This document shows positions 42,801 through 51,549 of a stretch of DNA of 64,000 nt, piece after piece. Position numbers and translations under genes: made by a program. Within the stretch, counting starts at the first letter, position 1. Every line of letters starts with the position of its first letter. The stretch lies in the NCBI RefSeq assembly GCF_028476545.1, contig NW_026732016.1:372001-436000 (forward strand). Reading direction: 5' to 3'. A model generated the notes under the pieces. It worked only from the letters and a program-made list of their open reading frames with translations. It made no database searches and was not told the origin of the DNA. The DNA comes from Physella acuta. Taxonomy: Eukaryota > Mollusca > Gastropoda > Physidae.

Positions 42801-43774
42801 TATCAGGTAGAGGACAATATCAGATAGCAATAAATGAACTGCTGCAGAAAACTGGGAGTTAATGGATGAACAATAACAGAAATGTGGGGAGGGGGAGGAG
42901 GGGAATGAGGAAACTTACAAGAATGTCTGTTGAGGGTATCTCTGATGCCCACCATAGCTACCCGGGGATGAGTAAGGTGGGCAGGGAGGGGGAGGAGGGG
43001 AATGAGGAAACTTACAAGAAAGTCTGTTGAGGGTATCTCTGATGCCCACCATAGCTACCCGGGGATGAGTAAGGTGGGGCAGGGAAGGGGAGGAGGTGAA
43101 TGAGGAAACTTACAAGAAAGTCTGTTGAGGGTATCTCTGATGCCCACCATAGCTACCCGGGGATGAGTAAGGTGGGCAGGGAAGGGGAGGAGGGGAATGA
43201 GGAAACTTACAAGAAAGTCTGTTGAGGGTATCTCTGATGCCCACCATAGCTACCCGGGGGATGAGTAAGGTGGGCAGGGAAGGGGGAGGAGGGGGAATGA
43301 GGAAACTTACAAGAAAGTCTGTTGAGGGTATCTCTGATGCCCACCATAGCTACCCGGGGATGAGTAAGGTGGGCAGGGAGGGGGAGGAGGGGAATGAGGA
43401 AACTTACAAGAAAGTCTGTTGAGGGTATCTCTGATGCCCACCCATAGCTACCCGGGGATGAGTAAGGTGGGCAGGGAAGGGGAGGAGGGGAATGAGGAAA
43501 CTTACAAGAAAGTCTGTTGAGGGTATCTCTGATGCCCACCATAGCTACCCGGGGATGAGTAAGGTGGGGCAGGGAAGGGGAGGAGGGGAATGAGGAAACT
43601 TACAAGAAAGTCTGTTGAGGGTATCTCTGATGCCCACCATAGCTACCCGGGGATGAGTAAGGTGGGCAGGGAAGGGGAGGAGGGGAATGAGGAAACTTAC
43701 AAGAAAGTCTGTTGAGGGTATCTCTGATGCCCACCATAGCTACCCGGGGATGAGTAAGGTGGGCAGGGCATCAT
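26814..43774 (-). CDS. bHLH-PAS transcription regulator, Met/Gce-like, 13 coding exons, 1358 residues
   Basis: Exons in order (minus): 43774-43701, 41065-40857, 39283-39195, 38580-38491, 37731-37641, 37017-36874, 36131-35996, 35700-35594, 35118-34971, 33711-32063, 29660-29568, 29456-29263, 27866-26814. All junctions are GT-AG and all phases agree, giving one frame of 4077 bp. Order of domains: HLH segment (about 54-93), PAS-A (about 118-235), PAS-B (about 250-365), Ser/Gly-rich middle with RG-rich and AT-hook motifs (565-609, about 748-758), LXXLL (845-849), coiled coil (about 945-1040), Gln/His-rich C-terminus. RSFYIRM with ELVHMVGHVQ, GYLPNEVVGQS and CINHIVDEQEG resemble the Met/Gce group; Clock and NCOA share parts of this layout. 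Met-type proteins bind juvenile hormone in insects; whether this one binds any ligand is unknown. Confidence 0.88.
28215..29250. repeat. Splice-donor-containing minisatellite in intron 12, 25-34 bp unit, about 34 copies
   Basis: Minus sense units read CAAGGTAACCCCACACA, with TATCAAG or CATCAAG before it. This copies the exon 12 end and donor (ATCATCAAG then GTAACCCC at 29263/29262). The array begins immediately next to that donor. Confidence 0.9.
29263..29660 (-). CDS. bHLH-PAS gene exons 11 and 12: SUMO-like site and coiled coil
   Basis: Exon 11 (29568-29660) begins by completing an IKDEP motif across the exon 10/11 junction, a canonical psi-K-x-E SUMO site (Lys 912), then EPMLLSSMEESSSQLY. 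Exon 12 (29263-29456) encodes GRQKTLAELQMFSSQLRQKF and a leucine-spaced helix up to KLEIIK. A coiled coil ahead of a Gln-rich tail is also seen in Clock proteins, which is why Clock stays an alternative. Confidence 0.85.
29835..31868. repeat. Minisatellite in intron 10, about 30-bp unit, about 66 copies
   Basis: The unit is AACAGCAACTTGACACAATT plus TTAAACAAAAC. Variants with CCTAAC or AAAT insertions recur in the same order near 30100, 30600 and 31060, so blocks of about 450-510 bp were duplicated as wholes. Confidence 0.96.
32063..33711 (-). CDS. bHLH-PAS gene exon 10: RG-rich/AT-hook and LXXLL region
   Basis: This exon of 549 full codons starts with the end of PAS-B (DEQEGKLQVSRHQQ). Residue landmarks: VKSE, a SUMO-like site at Lys 450; FNVDDLLSPAMP just before an Arg/Gly run at about 565-609 that includes GRPRGSGRG; KRVGRPRGSGKNQ at about 748-758; SILGNLLKG with an LXXLL at 845-849. 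GRPRGSGR and GRPRGSGK match the AT-hook core, which binds AT-rich minor grooves, and the RGG-like run could bind nucleic acid. Many Ser-Pro sites suggest phosphorylation. GC content is far above that of the flanking introns. Confidence 0.9.
33712..34925. repeat. Minisatellite in intron 9, 26-bp unit, about 46 copies, with E-box core
   Basis: The unit is ACAAGGTGACAGGTGAGCTA plus AGTAAC. Each unit has a CAGGTG E-box (CACCTG on the sense strand). The array directly abuts the exon 10 acceptor (CACCTTGTATTCCAG), and the units carry the same CACCTTGT just upstream of the acceptor. Confidence 0.95.
34971..36131 (-). CDS. bHLH-PAS gene exons 7-9: PAS-B
   Basis: Exon 7 (35996-36131) encodes QRETWLMCACRVMSPVIEK then EWVSHNALDGKIIYMDAR. 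Exon 8 (35594-35700) encodes SCQITGYLPNEVVGQS and CFIHQDDQEHVAF. Exon 9 (34971-35118) encodes GGSSCTYRMYRRSNDLVYVH and ends FLFCINHIV. This is a complete PAS-B order: beta strand with a DG turn, a D-x-R helix start, GY-PxEVxG, H-x-DD, then the Y-R and C-x-N strands. From memory the closing CxNxxVxEQEG stretch is most like Met/Gce. Confidence 0.88.
35119..35560. repeat. Degenerate array beside the exon 9 acceptor
   Basis: AATTAAAGCTGNTCAACAAA-like units of about 30-35 bp, and three 60-bp copies at 35225-35405 (GTCAAAGCTGGTAAACAATT). In minus sense the units echo the exon 9 acceptor and start (TTGTTGAGCAG then CTTTAATC). Confidence 0.8.
36345..36873. repeat. Splice-donor-containing array in intron 6 with poly-C runs
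   Basis: Sense-strand units read CTGGTCAAGGTGAGGGTCA, the exon 6 end (GGTCAAG) plus its GTGAGG donor at 36874/36873. About 18 irregular units are separated by C tracts (G on the sense strand). Confidence 0.88.
36874..39283 (-). CDS. bHLH-PAS gene exons 3-6: PAS-A
   Basis: Exon 3 (39195-39283) encodes LQCWENFGHQSKWWPDYLDG and LTLAAQE. Exon 4 (38491-38580) encodes TMNCFVLIMTSRGNVVYISD and AVEALLGHDQ. Exon 5 (37641-37731) encodes LNLVGRSIDTLVHPDEIPVL and MMISS. Exon 6 (36874-37017) encodes GRPTLQRSFYIRMLNARRSG and FELVHMVGHVQDV. These give the standard PAS-A strands, the SDxVxxLLGH helix and the HPDE turn. Exons 4 and 5 are 30 codons each, and both have parts of themselves copied into the neighbouring arrays. 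Confidence 0.9.
37195..37624. repeat. Minisatellite in intron 5, 21-bp unit, about 20 copies
   Basis: The unit is GACCAGTGGTTGTGTGGCTA plus T, almost perfect, with a single switch from GGTTG to GGCTG half-way. It starts about 16 bp from the exon 5 donor. The 21-bp period keeps frames open. Confidence 0.97.
37732..38066. repeat. Array of partial exon 5 copies, 68-bp unit, 5 extra copies
   Basis: Each unit carries (minus sense) the acceptor TTTATTCCCAG and the first about 42 bp of exon 5, coding LNLVGRSIDTLVHP, then GTAAATTTATG. They lie directly upstream of the true exon 5, so five intact decoy acceptors precede it. Confidence 0.92.
38067..38490. repeat. Array of exon 4 donor copies, 42-bp unit, about 9 copies
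   Basis: Minus sense units contain ACATGACCAGGTCAGTTACC, the last bases of exon 4 (GGACATGACCAG) with its GTCAGT donor. G-rich blocks (GTGGGGAGTGGGGCGGG, plus strand) separate them and could fold as G-quadruplexes. Confidence 0.93.
38581..39092. repeat. Array of exon 4 acceptor copies, 37-42 bp unit, about 13 copies
   Basis: Minus sense units contain the acceptor TTTGTGCAG (or ATTGTGCAG), then about 25 bp of exon 4 start (ACGATGAACTGTTTTGTGCT; mostly ACAATG in copies). Exon 4 is thus flanked on both sides by arrays of its own edges. Confidence 0.93.
39284..39835. repeat. Minisatellite in intron 2 next to the exon 3 acceptor, about 22 copies
   Basis: Units GGGAAAATAGATGCACATGG and a shorter GGATCTTACAGGGAAAATAG form. 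The acceptor-proximal sequence (GATAGAACAGGGAAAATAGA) is the first unit. Confidence 0.9.
39965..40856. repeat. Splice-donor-like minisatellite in intron 2, about 18-30 bp unit
   Basis: Minus sense units read CACAGGTTAGGTCTCACACC, similar to the exon 2 donor ATGGTAGGTCTCACCCACAG. The array touches the donor at 40856. Confidence 0.9.
40857..41065 (-). CDS. bHLH-PAS gene exon 2: HLH segment
   Basis: It encodes EATAAVSRSQQMCPSNSSAC, then KHREVSELTYAQAILKQASK and DLDRSSVLRLAKAYVTLQHG. LDRSSVLRLAKAYV is a typical bHLH-PAS helix 2 (compare LDKSSVLRLxxxYL). The stretch before helix 1 has few Lys/Arg and lacks the usual RxKRR cluster, so DNA contact by this domain may be weak. The acceptor TTTTCTAGAG is chosen because it alone fits the phase of exon 1. 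Confidence 0.8.
41066..42899. other. Intron 1, distal part: arrays, SINE-like piece, dispersed repeat, TTAGGG-like tract
   Basis: At 41635-41770 a SINE-like piece has GTACCTGGCTAACATTAGGG. At 41770-41968 a 32-bp unit (CATAGTGCTGACCACACCAA) repeats about 6 times. At 42000-42325 lies dispersed repeat copy 2. At 42420-42600 AGGGTTAGGG/GGGATAGGGTTAG motifs form a degenerate telomere-like tract. Confidence 0.7.
42000..42325 (-). repeat. Dispersed repeat, copy 2 (inverted relative to 19296)
   Basis: It reads, in reverse, the same landmarks as 19296-19800: GAGCCGTTAGAAAACAAGCT, a poly-G block, TCAGTGTCAGCGTTGGTACT, CGCGGGCCGGCTCGTAT. It lies in intron 1 of the bHLH-PAS gene. Confidence 0.72.
42905..43700. 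repeat. Array of exon 1 end plus donor, about 97-bp unit, about 8 extra copies
   Basis: Minus sense units hold a pyrimidine-rich stretch (CCCCTCCTCCCCTTCCCTGC), CCGGGTAG, 39 bp of exon 1 (CTATGGTGGGCATCAGAGAT and on to TTTCTT) and the donor GTAAGT. Each unit is therefore bounded by a usable-looking acceptor and a strong donor. Confidence 0.92.
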
Positions 43775-43866
43775 CTCCTTGACATCAGATGAGAGTCATC
43801 GTCATCAATCAGAGAATAGATCTGTTCCTGCGCCATTATTGGGGCATGTTCACGGCAGGTCACACC
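43701..43866 (-). CDS. bHLH-PAS gene exon 1: start codon and N-terminus
   Basis: The chosen start is ATG at 43772-43774, encoding MMPCPPYSSPGSYGGHQRYP and QQTF, then a GTAAGT donor. This frame is the only one that joins exon 2 in phase. An upstream ATG at 43834-43836 starts a 21-codon frame (MAQEQIYSLIDDDDSHLMSR) whose TGA overlaps the main ATG. TTTGTTCACCAG at about 43867-43878 could be an acceptor, making the 5' UTR start in an upstream exon not identified here. Confidence 0.65.
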
Positions 43867-43889
43867 TGGTGAACAAACACAGACATGTA

Positions 43890-44372
43890 CAGTTGTAAAC
43901 TGGTGAGATGTACAGTGGTAAACTGGTGAGATGTACAGTGGTAAACTGGTGACATGTACAGTGGTAAACTGGTGAGATGTACAGTGGTAAACTGGTGACA
44001 TGTACAGTGGTAAACTGGTGACATGTACAGTGGTAAACTGGTGAGATGTACAGTGGTAAACTGGTGACATGTACAGTGGTAAACTGGTGACATGTACAGT
44101 AGTAAACTGGTGAGATGTATAGTGGTAAACTGGTGAGATGTACAGTGGTAAACTGGTGAGATGTACAGTGATAAACTGGTGACATGTACAGTGGTAAACT
44201 GGTGACATGTACAGTAGTAAACTGGTGAGATGTACAGTGGTAAACTGGTGAGATGTACAGTGGTAAACTGGTGAGATGTACAGTGGTAAACTGGTGACAT
44301 GTACAGTAGTAAACTGGTGAGATGTACAGTGGTAAACTGGTGTCACATACAGTGGTAAACTGGTGAGATGTA
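43890..44372. repeat. Minisatellite, 23-bp unit, about 21 copies
   Basis: The core is GATGTACAGTGGTAAACTGG with a GAGATG/GACATG variant. Frames stay open by chance on the minus strand. Confidence 0.95.
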
Positions 44373-46602
44373 GTGGTAAACCATGGGCCCACACAGACCA
44401 ACCATGGGCCCACACAGACCAACCATGGACCACAGAGACCAACCATGGACCCACACAGACCAACCATGGACCACACAGACCAACCATGGACCACAGAGAC
44501 CAACCATGGACCACAGAGACCAACCATGGGCCCACACAGACCAACCATGGACCACACAGACCAACCATGGACCACACAGACCCACACAGACCAACCATGG
44601 GCCCACACAGACCAACCATGGACCCACAGAGACCCACCATGGACCCACACAGACCAACCATGGACCATACAGACCAACCATGGGCCCACACAGACCAACC
44701 ATGGACCCACACAGACCAACCATGGACCCACACAGACCCACACAGACCAACCATGGACCCACACAGACCCACACAGACCAACCATGGGCCCACACAGACC
44801 AACCATGGGCCCACAGAGACCAACCATGGGCCCACACAGACCCACACAGACCAACCATGGGCCCACACAGACCCACACAGACCAACCATGGACCCACACA
44901 GACCCACACAGACCAACCATGGGCCCACACAGACCAACCATGGACCCACACAGACCCACACAGACCAACCATGGACCCACACAGACCCACACAGACCAAC
45001 CATGGACCACAGAGACCAACCATGGGCCCACACAGACCAACCATGGACCCACACAGACCAACCATGGACCACAGAGACCAACCATGGGCCCACACAGACC
45101 CACCATGGACCCACACAGACCAACCATGGACCCACACAGACCAACCATGGGCCCACACAGACCAACCATGGACCCACACAGACCAACCATGGGCCCACAC
45201 AGACCCACACAGACCAACCATGGACCCACACAGACCAACCATGGACCAAACAGACCAACCATGGACCACACAGACCAACCATGGACCCACACAGACCCAC
45301 ACAGACCCACACAGACCAACCATGGGCCCACACAGACCAACCATGGACCCACACAGACCAACCATGGGCCCACACAGACCCACACAGACCAACCATGGAC
45401 CCACACAGACCAACCATGGACCCACACAGACCAACCATGGACCACAGAGACCAACCATGGGCCCACACAGACCAACCATGGACCCACACAGACCAACCAT
45501 GGGCCCACACAGACCAACCATGGACCCACACAGACCAACCATGGACCCCACAGACCCACACAGACCAACCATGGACCACAGACACCAACCATGGGCCCAC
45601 ACAGACCAACCATGGACCCACACAGACCAACCATGGACCACAGAGACCAACCATGGGCCCACACAGACCCACCATGGACCCACACAGACCAACCATGGAC
45701 CCACACAGACCAACCATGGGCCCACACAGACCAACCATGGGCCCACACAGACCAACCATGGACCCACACAGACCAACCATGGGCCCACACAGACCCACAC
45801 AGACCAACCATGGACCCACACAGACCAACCATGGACCACACAGACCAACCATGGACCACACAGACCAACCATGGACCCACACAGACCCACACAGACCCAC
45901 ACAGACCAACCATGGGCCCACACAGACCAACCATGGACCCACACAGACCAACCATGGGCCCACACAGACCCACACAGACCAACCATGGACCCACACAGAC
46001 CAACCATGGACCCACACAGACCAACCATGGACCACAGAGACCAACCATGGGCCCACACAGACCAACCATGGACCCACACAGACCAACCATGGGCCCACAC
46101 AGACCAACCATGGACCCACACAGACCAACCATGGACCCCACAGACCCACACAGACCAACCATGGACCCACACAGACCAACCATGGACCACAGAGACCAAC
46201 CATGGGCCCACACAGACCAACCATGGACCCCACAGACCCACACAGACCAACCATGGACCCACACAGACCCACACAGACCAACCATGGACCCACACAGACC
46301 AACCATGGACCCCACAGACCCACACAGACCAACCATGGACCCACACAGACCAACCATGGACCCACACAGACCAACCATGGACCCACACAGACCAACCATG
46401 GACCCACACAGACCAACCATGGGCCCACACAGACCAACCATGGGCCCACACAGACCAACCATGGACCCCCACAGACGAACCATGGACCCACACAGACCCA
46501 CCATGGACCCACAGAGACCCACCATGGACCCACACAGACCCACCATGGACCCACAGAGACCCACCATGGACCCACACAGACCCACACAGACAGGTGGACC
46601 CA
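44373..46602. repeat. Complex minisatellite, 20-21 bp unit with 10-bp inserts, about 105 units
   Basis: The unit is CCAACCATGGACCCACACAG plus A, with GACC/GGCCC and CACA/CAGA variants and extra CCCACACAGA inserts. A higher-order duplication is evident: the order of variants at about 45000-45600 recurs at about 45600-46200. Open frames above 700 codons occur in several frames on both strands because stops are absent from the unit. These are not genes. Confidence 0.96.
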
Positions 46603-46764
46603 GGTTGTGTAGATAACAGTGTGACCATGGCAAGTCAACAGACCATATCAGCGTGCTGTGAAGAGGTACAGCCAGCCAGCACACCCCCCTCCCTTCCACA
46701 CTGTGCGTGTAACAAACACAGGCAAATGTTATCCGTGCTGCCAGCTGGGGGAAGGTGTATACAC

Positions 46765-47535
46765 AGTAGGGTGGATGGGCTGGTGGGTGGAGCAGTGTGG
46801 ATGGGCTGGTGGGTGGAGTAGGGTGGATGGGCTTATGGGTGGAGCAGGGTGGATGGGCTGGTGGGTGGAGCAGGGTGGATGGGCTTATGGGTGGAGCAGG
46901 GTGGATGGGCTGTTGGGTGGAGCAGGGTGGATGGGCTTATGGGTGGAGCAGGGTGGATGGTCTGGTGGGTGGAGCAGGGTGGATGGGCTGTTGGGTGGAG
47001 CAGGGTGGATGGGCTGGTGGGTGGAGCAGGGTGGATGGGCTAGTGGTGGAGCAGGGTGGATGGGCGGAGCAGGGTGGATGGGCTTATGGGTGGAGCAGGG
47101 TGGATGGGCTTATGGGTGGAGCAGGGTGGATGGTCTGGTGGGTGGAGCAGGGTGGATGGGCTTATGGGTGGAGCAGGGTGGATGGGCTTATGGGTGGAGC
47201 AGGGTGGGTGGTCTGGTGGGTGGAGCAGGGTGGATGGGCTAGTGGTGGAGCAGGGTGGATGGGCGGAGCAGGGTGGATGGGCTTATGGGCGGAGCAGGGT
47301 GGATGGGCTTATGGGTGGAGCAGGGTGGATGGGTGGAGCATGGTGGATGGGGTGGTGGGTGGAGCAGGGTGGATGGAGCAGGATGGGTGGTGGATGGAGT
47401 GGGGTGGATGGAGCAGGGTGGTAGGCGGAGCAGGGTGGATGGGCTGGTGAGTGGAGCAGTGTGGTGAGTGGAGCAGGATGGATGGAGCAGGGTGGATGGA
47501 GCAGGGTGGATGGAGCAGGGTGGATGGGTCTGCTG
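46765..47535. repeat. Minisatellite, 26-bp unit, about 29 copies
   Basis: The core is GTGGATGGGCTTATGGGTGG plus AGCAGG. Confidence 0.95.
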
Positions 47536-47649
47536 CTTGCCACTAGCACATCCTGGTACACACCCCCCCACCCGACACAACAGGTGTTCCCCAGGCCTGG
47601 CATACAACTCGGGCTAATCAATGATTCCATCAACCACCGCTAGGTCGCT

Positions 47650-48345
47650 CGTCATCCGGGGGCAGGGCTGTCGGACAGCTGTCAGTTGTAGGGATGTCGG
47701 ACAGCTGTCAGTTGTAAGGCTGTCGGACAGCTGTCCGTTGTAGGGCTGTCGGACAGCTGTCAGTTTTGGGCAGCTGTAGTAAAATGCCGAGCCCCATGTC
47801 TAATGATTCTAGTTTAAAGAGACATCTGTGTCAGACAGCCCGCCCAACGCTCGCCTTGAAATAATCAGAGAGAAAGTTTAAATAATGCAAGTCTAGAAGT
47901 AGTTCATTAGCTGGTAGGAAATGACAAGCTGAGCCCATTATGGGAGGTGTGTGTGTGGGGGGGGGGGGGGGTGGAGTGTGGGGGTGGGTTCTGGGAGTAG
48001 TTCATTATCTGGTAGGAAATGACAAGCTGAGCCCATTATGGGGGGGGGGGGGGGGGGTGGGGGTTCTGGGAGTAGTTCATTAGCTGGTAGGAAATGACAA
48101 GCTGAGCCCATTATGGGAGGTGTGTGTGGGGGGGAGGTGTGTGTGGGGGGGGGGTGGGGGGTGGAGTGTGGGGGTGGGGGGTTCTGGGAGTAGTTCATTA
48201 GCTGGTAGGAATTGACAAGCTGAGCCCATTATGGGAGGTGTGTGGGGGGGAGGTGTGTGTGTGGGGGGGGGGTGGAGTGTGGGGGTGGGGGTGGGGGTTC
48301 TGGGAGTAGTTCATTAGCTGGTAGGAACTGACATTATGGGAGGTG
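47650..48345. repeat. Two arrays: 26-bp unit (4 copies) and about 60-130-bp unit (5 copies)
   Basis: The first core is GTCGGACAGCTGTCAGTTGT (47665-47765). The second block is AGTAGTTCATTAGCTGGTAG plus GAAATGACAAGCTGAGCCC, each copy followed by a G-rich run (47895-48340). Confidence 0.9.
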
Positions 48346-48419
48346 TGGGTTTTAGTAGAGAACTGTACAAAAGTGCCAAATGACATTTAGTAGAGAGCTG
48401 TTTACTGGACATGACTGCT

Positions 48420-48745
48420 AATGACCCCCCCCCCCCCCCCCCCCTTGCTCGGGCCATGAAGAAACATTTAGTCGGCTGTTCAATCCGCCACAGCGTTTAA
48501 TGACGTATAGAGATTACACCGAATGACGTCATAGCAACAGGAAGATGACGTACGTCAGGCAGTCAGGACGAGATGACGTACGTCAAGCAAGAAGAAGCAC
48601 ACGTAACGTAAAGTGGTCTGGGGTAAATAAAGACGTCAGTAAAGGCGTCAGTCTACACCACGTAAGGCACAACTTGCAGACAGGTCCTGACCTTCAGCTA
48701 ATCAGCTGACGTCAAGCAGCAGGGCAGGAAGCATACGTAACCCTT
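48420..48745. other. Unique stretch with several ACGTCA motifs
   Basis: GATGACGTACGTCA, GAATGACGTCATAG and AAAGACGTCAGT lie within about 150 bp. TGACGTCA is a perfect CRE. This is one of few non-repetitive stretches upstream of the bHLH-PAS gene and is a candidate regulatory segment. Confidence 0.4.
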
Positions 48746-49595
48746 CCCACCCCACCGAGGTGGTCCACCAATGTTACAGCCCCTCCCCCTACCCACCGAG
48801 GTGGTCCACTAATGTTACAGCCCCTCCCCCTACCCACCGGGTGGTCCACCAATGTTACAGCCCCTCCCCCTACCCACCGGGTGGTCCACCAATGTTACAG
48901 CCCCTCCCCCTACCCACCGAGGTGGTCCACCAATGTTACAGCCCCTCCCCCTACCCACCGAGGTGGTCCACTAATGTTACAGCCCCTCCCCCTACCCACC
49001 GAGGTGGTCCACCAATGTTACAGCCCCTCCCCCTACCCACCGAGGTGGTCCACTAATGTTACAGCCCCTCCCCCTACCCACCGAGGTGGTCCACCAATGT
49101 TACAGCCCCTCCCCCTACCCACCGAGGTGGTCCACCAATGTTACAGCCCCTCCCCCTACCCACCGAGGTGGTCCACCAATGTTACAGCCCCTCCCCCTAC
49201 CCACCGAGGTGGTCCACTAATGTTACAGCCCCTCCCCCTACCCACCGAGGTGGTCCACCAATGTTACAGCCCCTCCCCCTACCCACCGAGGTGGTCCACT
49301 AATGTTACAGCCCCTCCCCCTACCCACCGAGGTGGTCCACTAATGTTACAGCCCCTCCCCCTACCCACCGAGGTGGTCCACTAATGTTACAGCCCCTCCC
49401 CCTACCCACCGAGGTGGTCCACCAATGTTACAGCCCCTCCCCCTACCCACCGAGGTGGTCCACTAATGTTACAGCCCCTCCCCACCGAGGTGGTCCACCA
49501 ATGTTACAGCCTCTACCCACCCTACCCACCGAGGTGGTCCACTAATGTTACAGCCGCTCCCCCTACCCACCGAAGTGGTCCACTAATGTTACAGC
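48745..49595. repeat. Minisatellite, 41-bp unit, about 20 copies
   Basis: The core is CCCACCGAGGTGGTCCACCA plus ATGTTACAGCCCCTCCCCCTA, with a CCACCA/CCACTA variant. Confidence 0.95.
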
Positions 49596-49699
49596 TCTAT
49601 GTACTAGATCGTACAAGGGACATGTGCCTGCAGTTTGACCACGTGACCAGCAGACCACCTTACGTTTCTCTACATTGTGAGTTTCTTGACCCACTCACG

Positions 49700-50092
49700 T
49701 GCCAGTCTCGTGACTCTCGCGTCAGTCTCGTGACTCTCGCGTCAGTCTCGTGACTCTCGCGTCAGTCAGTCTCGTGACTCTCGCGTCAGTCAGCCCCGTG
49801 ACTCTCGCGTCAGTCTCGTGACTCTCGCGTCAGTCTCGTGACTCTCGCGTCAGTCTCGTGACTCTCGCGTCAGTCTCGTGACTCTCGCGTCAGTCTCGTG
49901 ACTCTCGCGTCAGTCTCGTGACTCTCGCGTCAGTCAGTCTCGTGACTCTCGCGTCAGTCTCGTGACTCTCGCGTCAGTCTCGTGACTCTCGCGTCAGTCA
50001 GTCTCGTGACTCTCGCGTCAGTCTCGTGACTCTCGCGTCAGTCTCGTGACTCTCGCGTCAGTCTCGTGACTCTCGCGTCAGTCACTGAGTCA
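49700..50092. repeat. CpG-rich minisatellite, 19-20 bp unit, about 20 copies
   Basis: The unit is TCTCGTGACTCTCGCGTCAG, with three CpG per unit. That is exceptional for this AT-rich window and suggests local lack of CpG methylation decay or recent expansion. Confidence 0.95.
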
Positions 50093-50344
50093 GTCCCGGG
50101 ACTCTCGTGACCCTACAAATGTCGTCATAGGACCGAAAACGGGAGAGCGGCAGTGGAAATATTGCTCCTGAAGATTGGGCAGTTGTCTCTAGCGGCGAGC
50201 GCCACCTGACCCCCCCCCCTCCCCCCCCCCCCCCCTCGGCATGATAAGAATGGCTGGCTCCTGTAGAGGCCAGTCAAAGGAAAAATCAATGGGAGTGCAG
50301 ACACTCTCTTGTGTACACGTCACTAGCACGTGACCCCCTTCACA

Positions 50345-51195
50345 AGCACACAAACACACCAATCTGACACACACCACCAACAATCTGACACACACCACCA
50401 ACAATCTGACACACACCACCAACAATCTAACACACACCACCAACAATCTAACACACCACCAACAATCTAACACACATCACCAACAATCTAACACGCACCA
50501 CCAACAATCTAACACACCACCAACAATCTAACACGCACCACCAACAATCAAACACACACCACCAACAAACTCACACACACCACCAACAATCTAACACGCA
50601 CCACCAACAATCTAACACGCACCACCAACAATCTAACACGCACCACCAACAATCTAACACGCACCACCAACAATCTAACACGCACCACCAACAATCTAAC
50701 ACACACCACCAACAATCTAACACACACCACCAACAATCTAACACACACCACCAACAATCTTACACGCACCACCAACAATCTAACACACCACCAACAATCT
50801 AACACACACCACCAACAATCTAACACACCACCAACAATCTAACACACATCACCAACAATCTAACACGCACCACCAACAATCTAACACACCACTAACAATC
50901 TAACACGCACCACCAACAATCTAACACACCACCAACAATCTAACACACCACCAACAATCTTACACGCACCACCAACAATCTAACACACCACCAACAATCT
51001 AACACACACCACCAACAATCTAACACACCACCAACAATCTAACACACATCACCAACAATCTAACACGCACCACCAACAATCTAACACACCACTAACAATC
51101 TAACACGCACCACCAACAATCTAACACACCACCAACAATCTAACACACCACCAACAATCTTACACGCACCACCAACAATCTAACACACACACACC
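50345..51195. repeat. Minisatellite, 19-21 bp unit, about 40 copies
   Basis: ACAATCTAACACACACCACC plus A. A block near 50750-50960 recurs near 50960-51180. Confidence 0.95.
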
Positions 51196-51549
51196 GTGCT
51201 ACAGACCCAGCAGTGAGTCAGTGAGTGGCTTCACGCTGTACCCGAATGGGTGCGTCAGAAACGTTTGGACCGTTCTACAACCAACAACCACAACGACAAC
51301 CACAACCAACAACGACAACCAGCAACGACAACACCAGCATACAAGGACAACCAACAGACTGATCCAGCTCAAAATGTTGCCGACCCTAGATAAGCACCAG
51401 TGGACAGCACACACACACACACACGGATTAGCAAGATAGCCTGACCAAGCTGGTCAGTACACTACTGAGCTGGATTAGCCAGGTCGCCTAGACTTAAGCA
51501 AACACTCGCGTCTAGCAGGGTGTTCTGGATAGTTCCCTTTTTTGCCGTG

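Noticed and set aside
43771-46821. Very long open frames (over 700 to 950 codons) on both strands
   Set aside because: They lie in 20-26 bp tandem arrays that simply lack stops; composition is purely repeat-derived, with no domain and no splice or start context.
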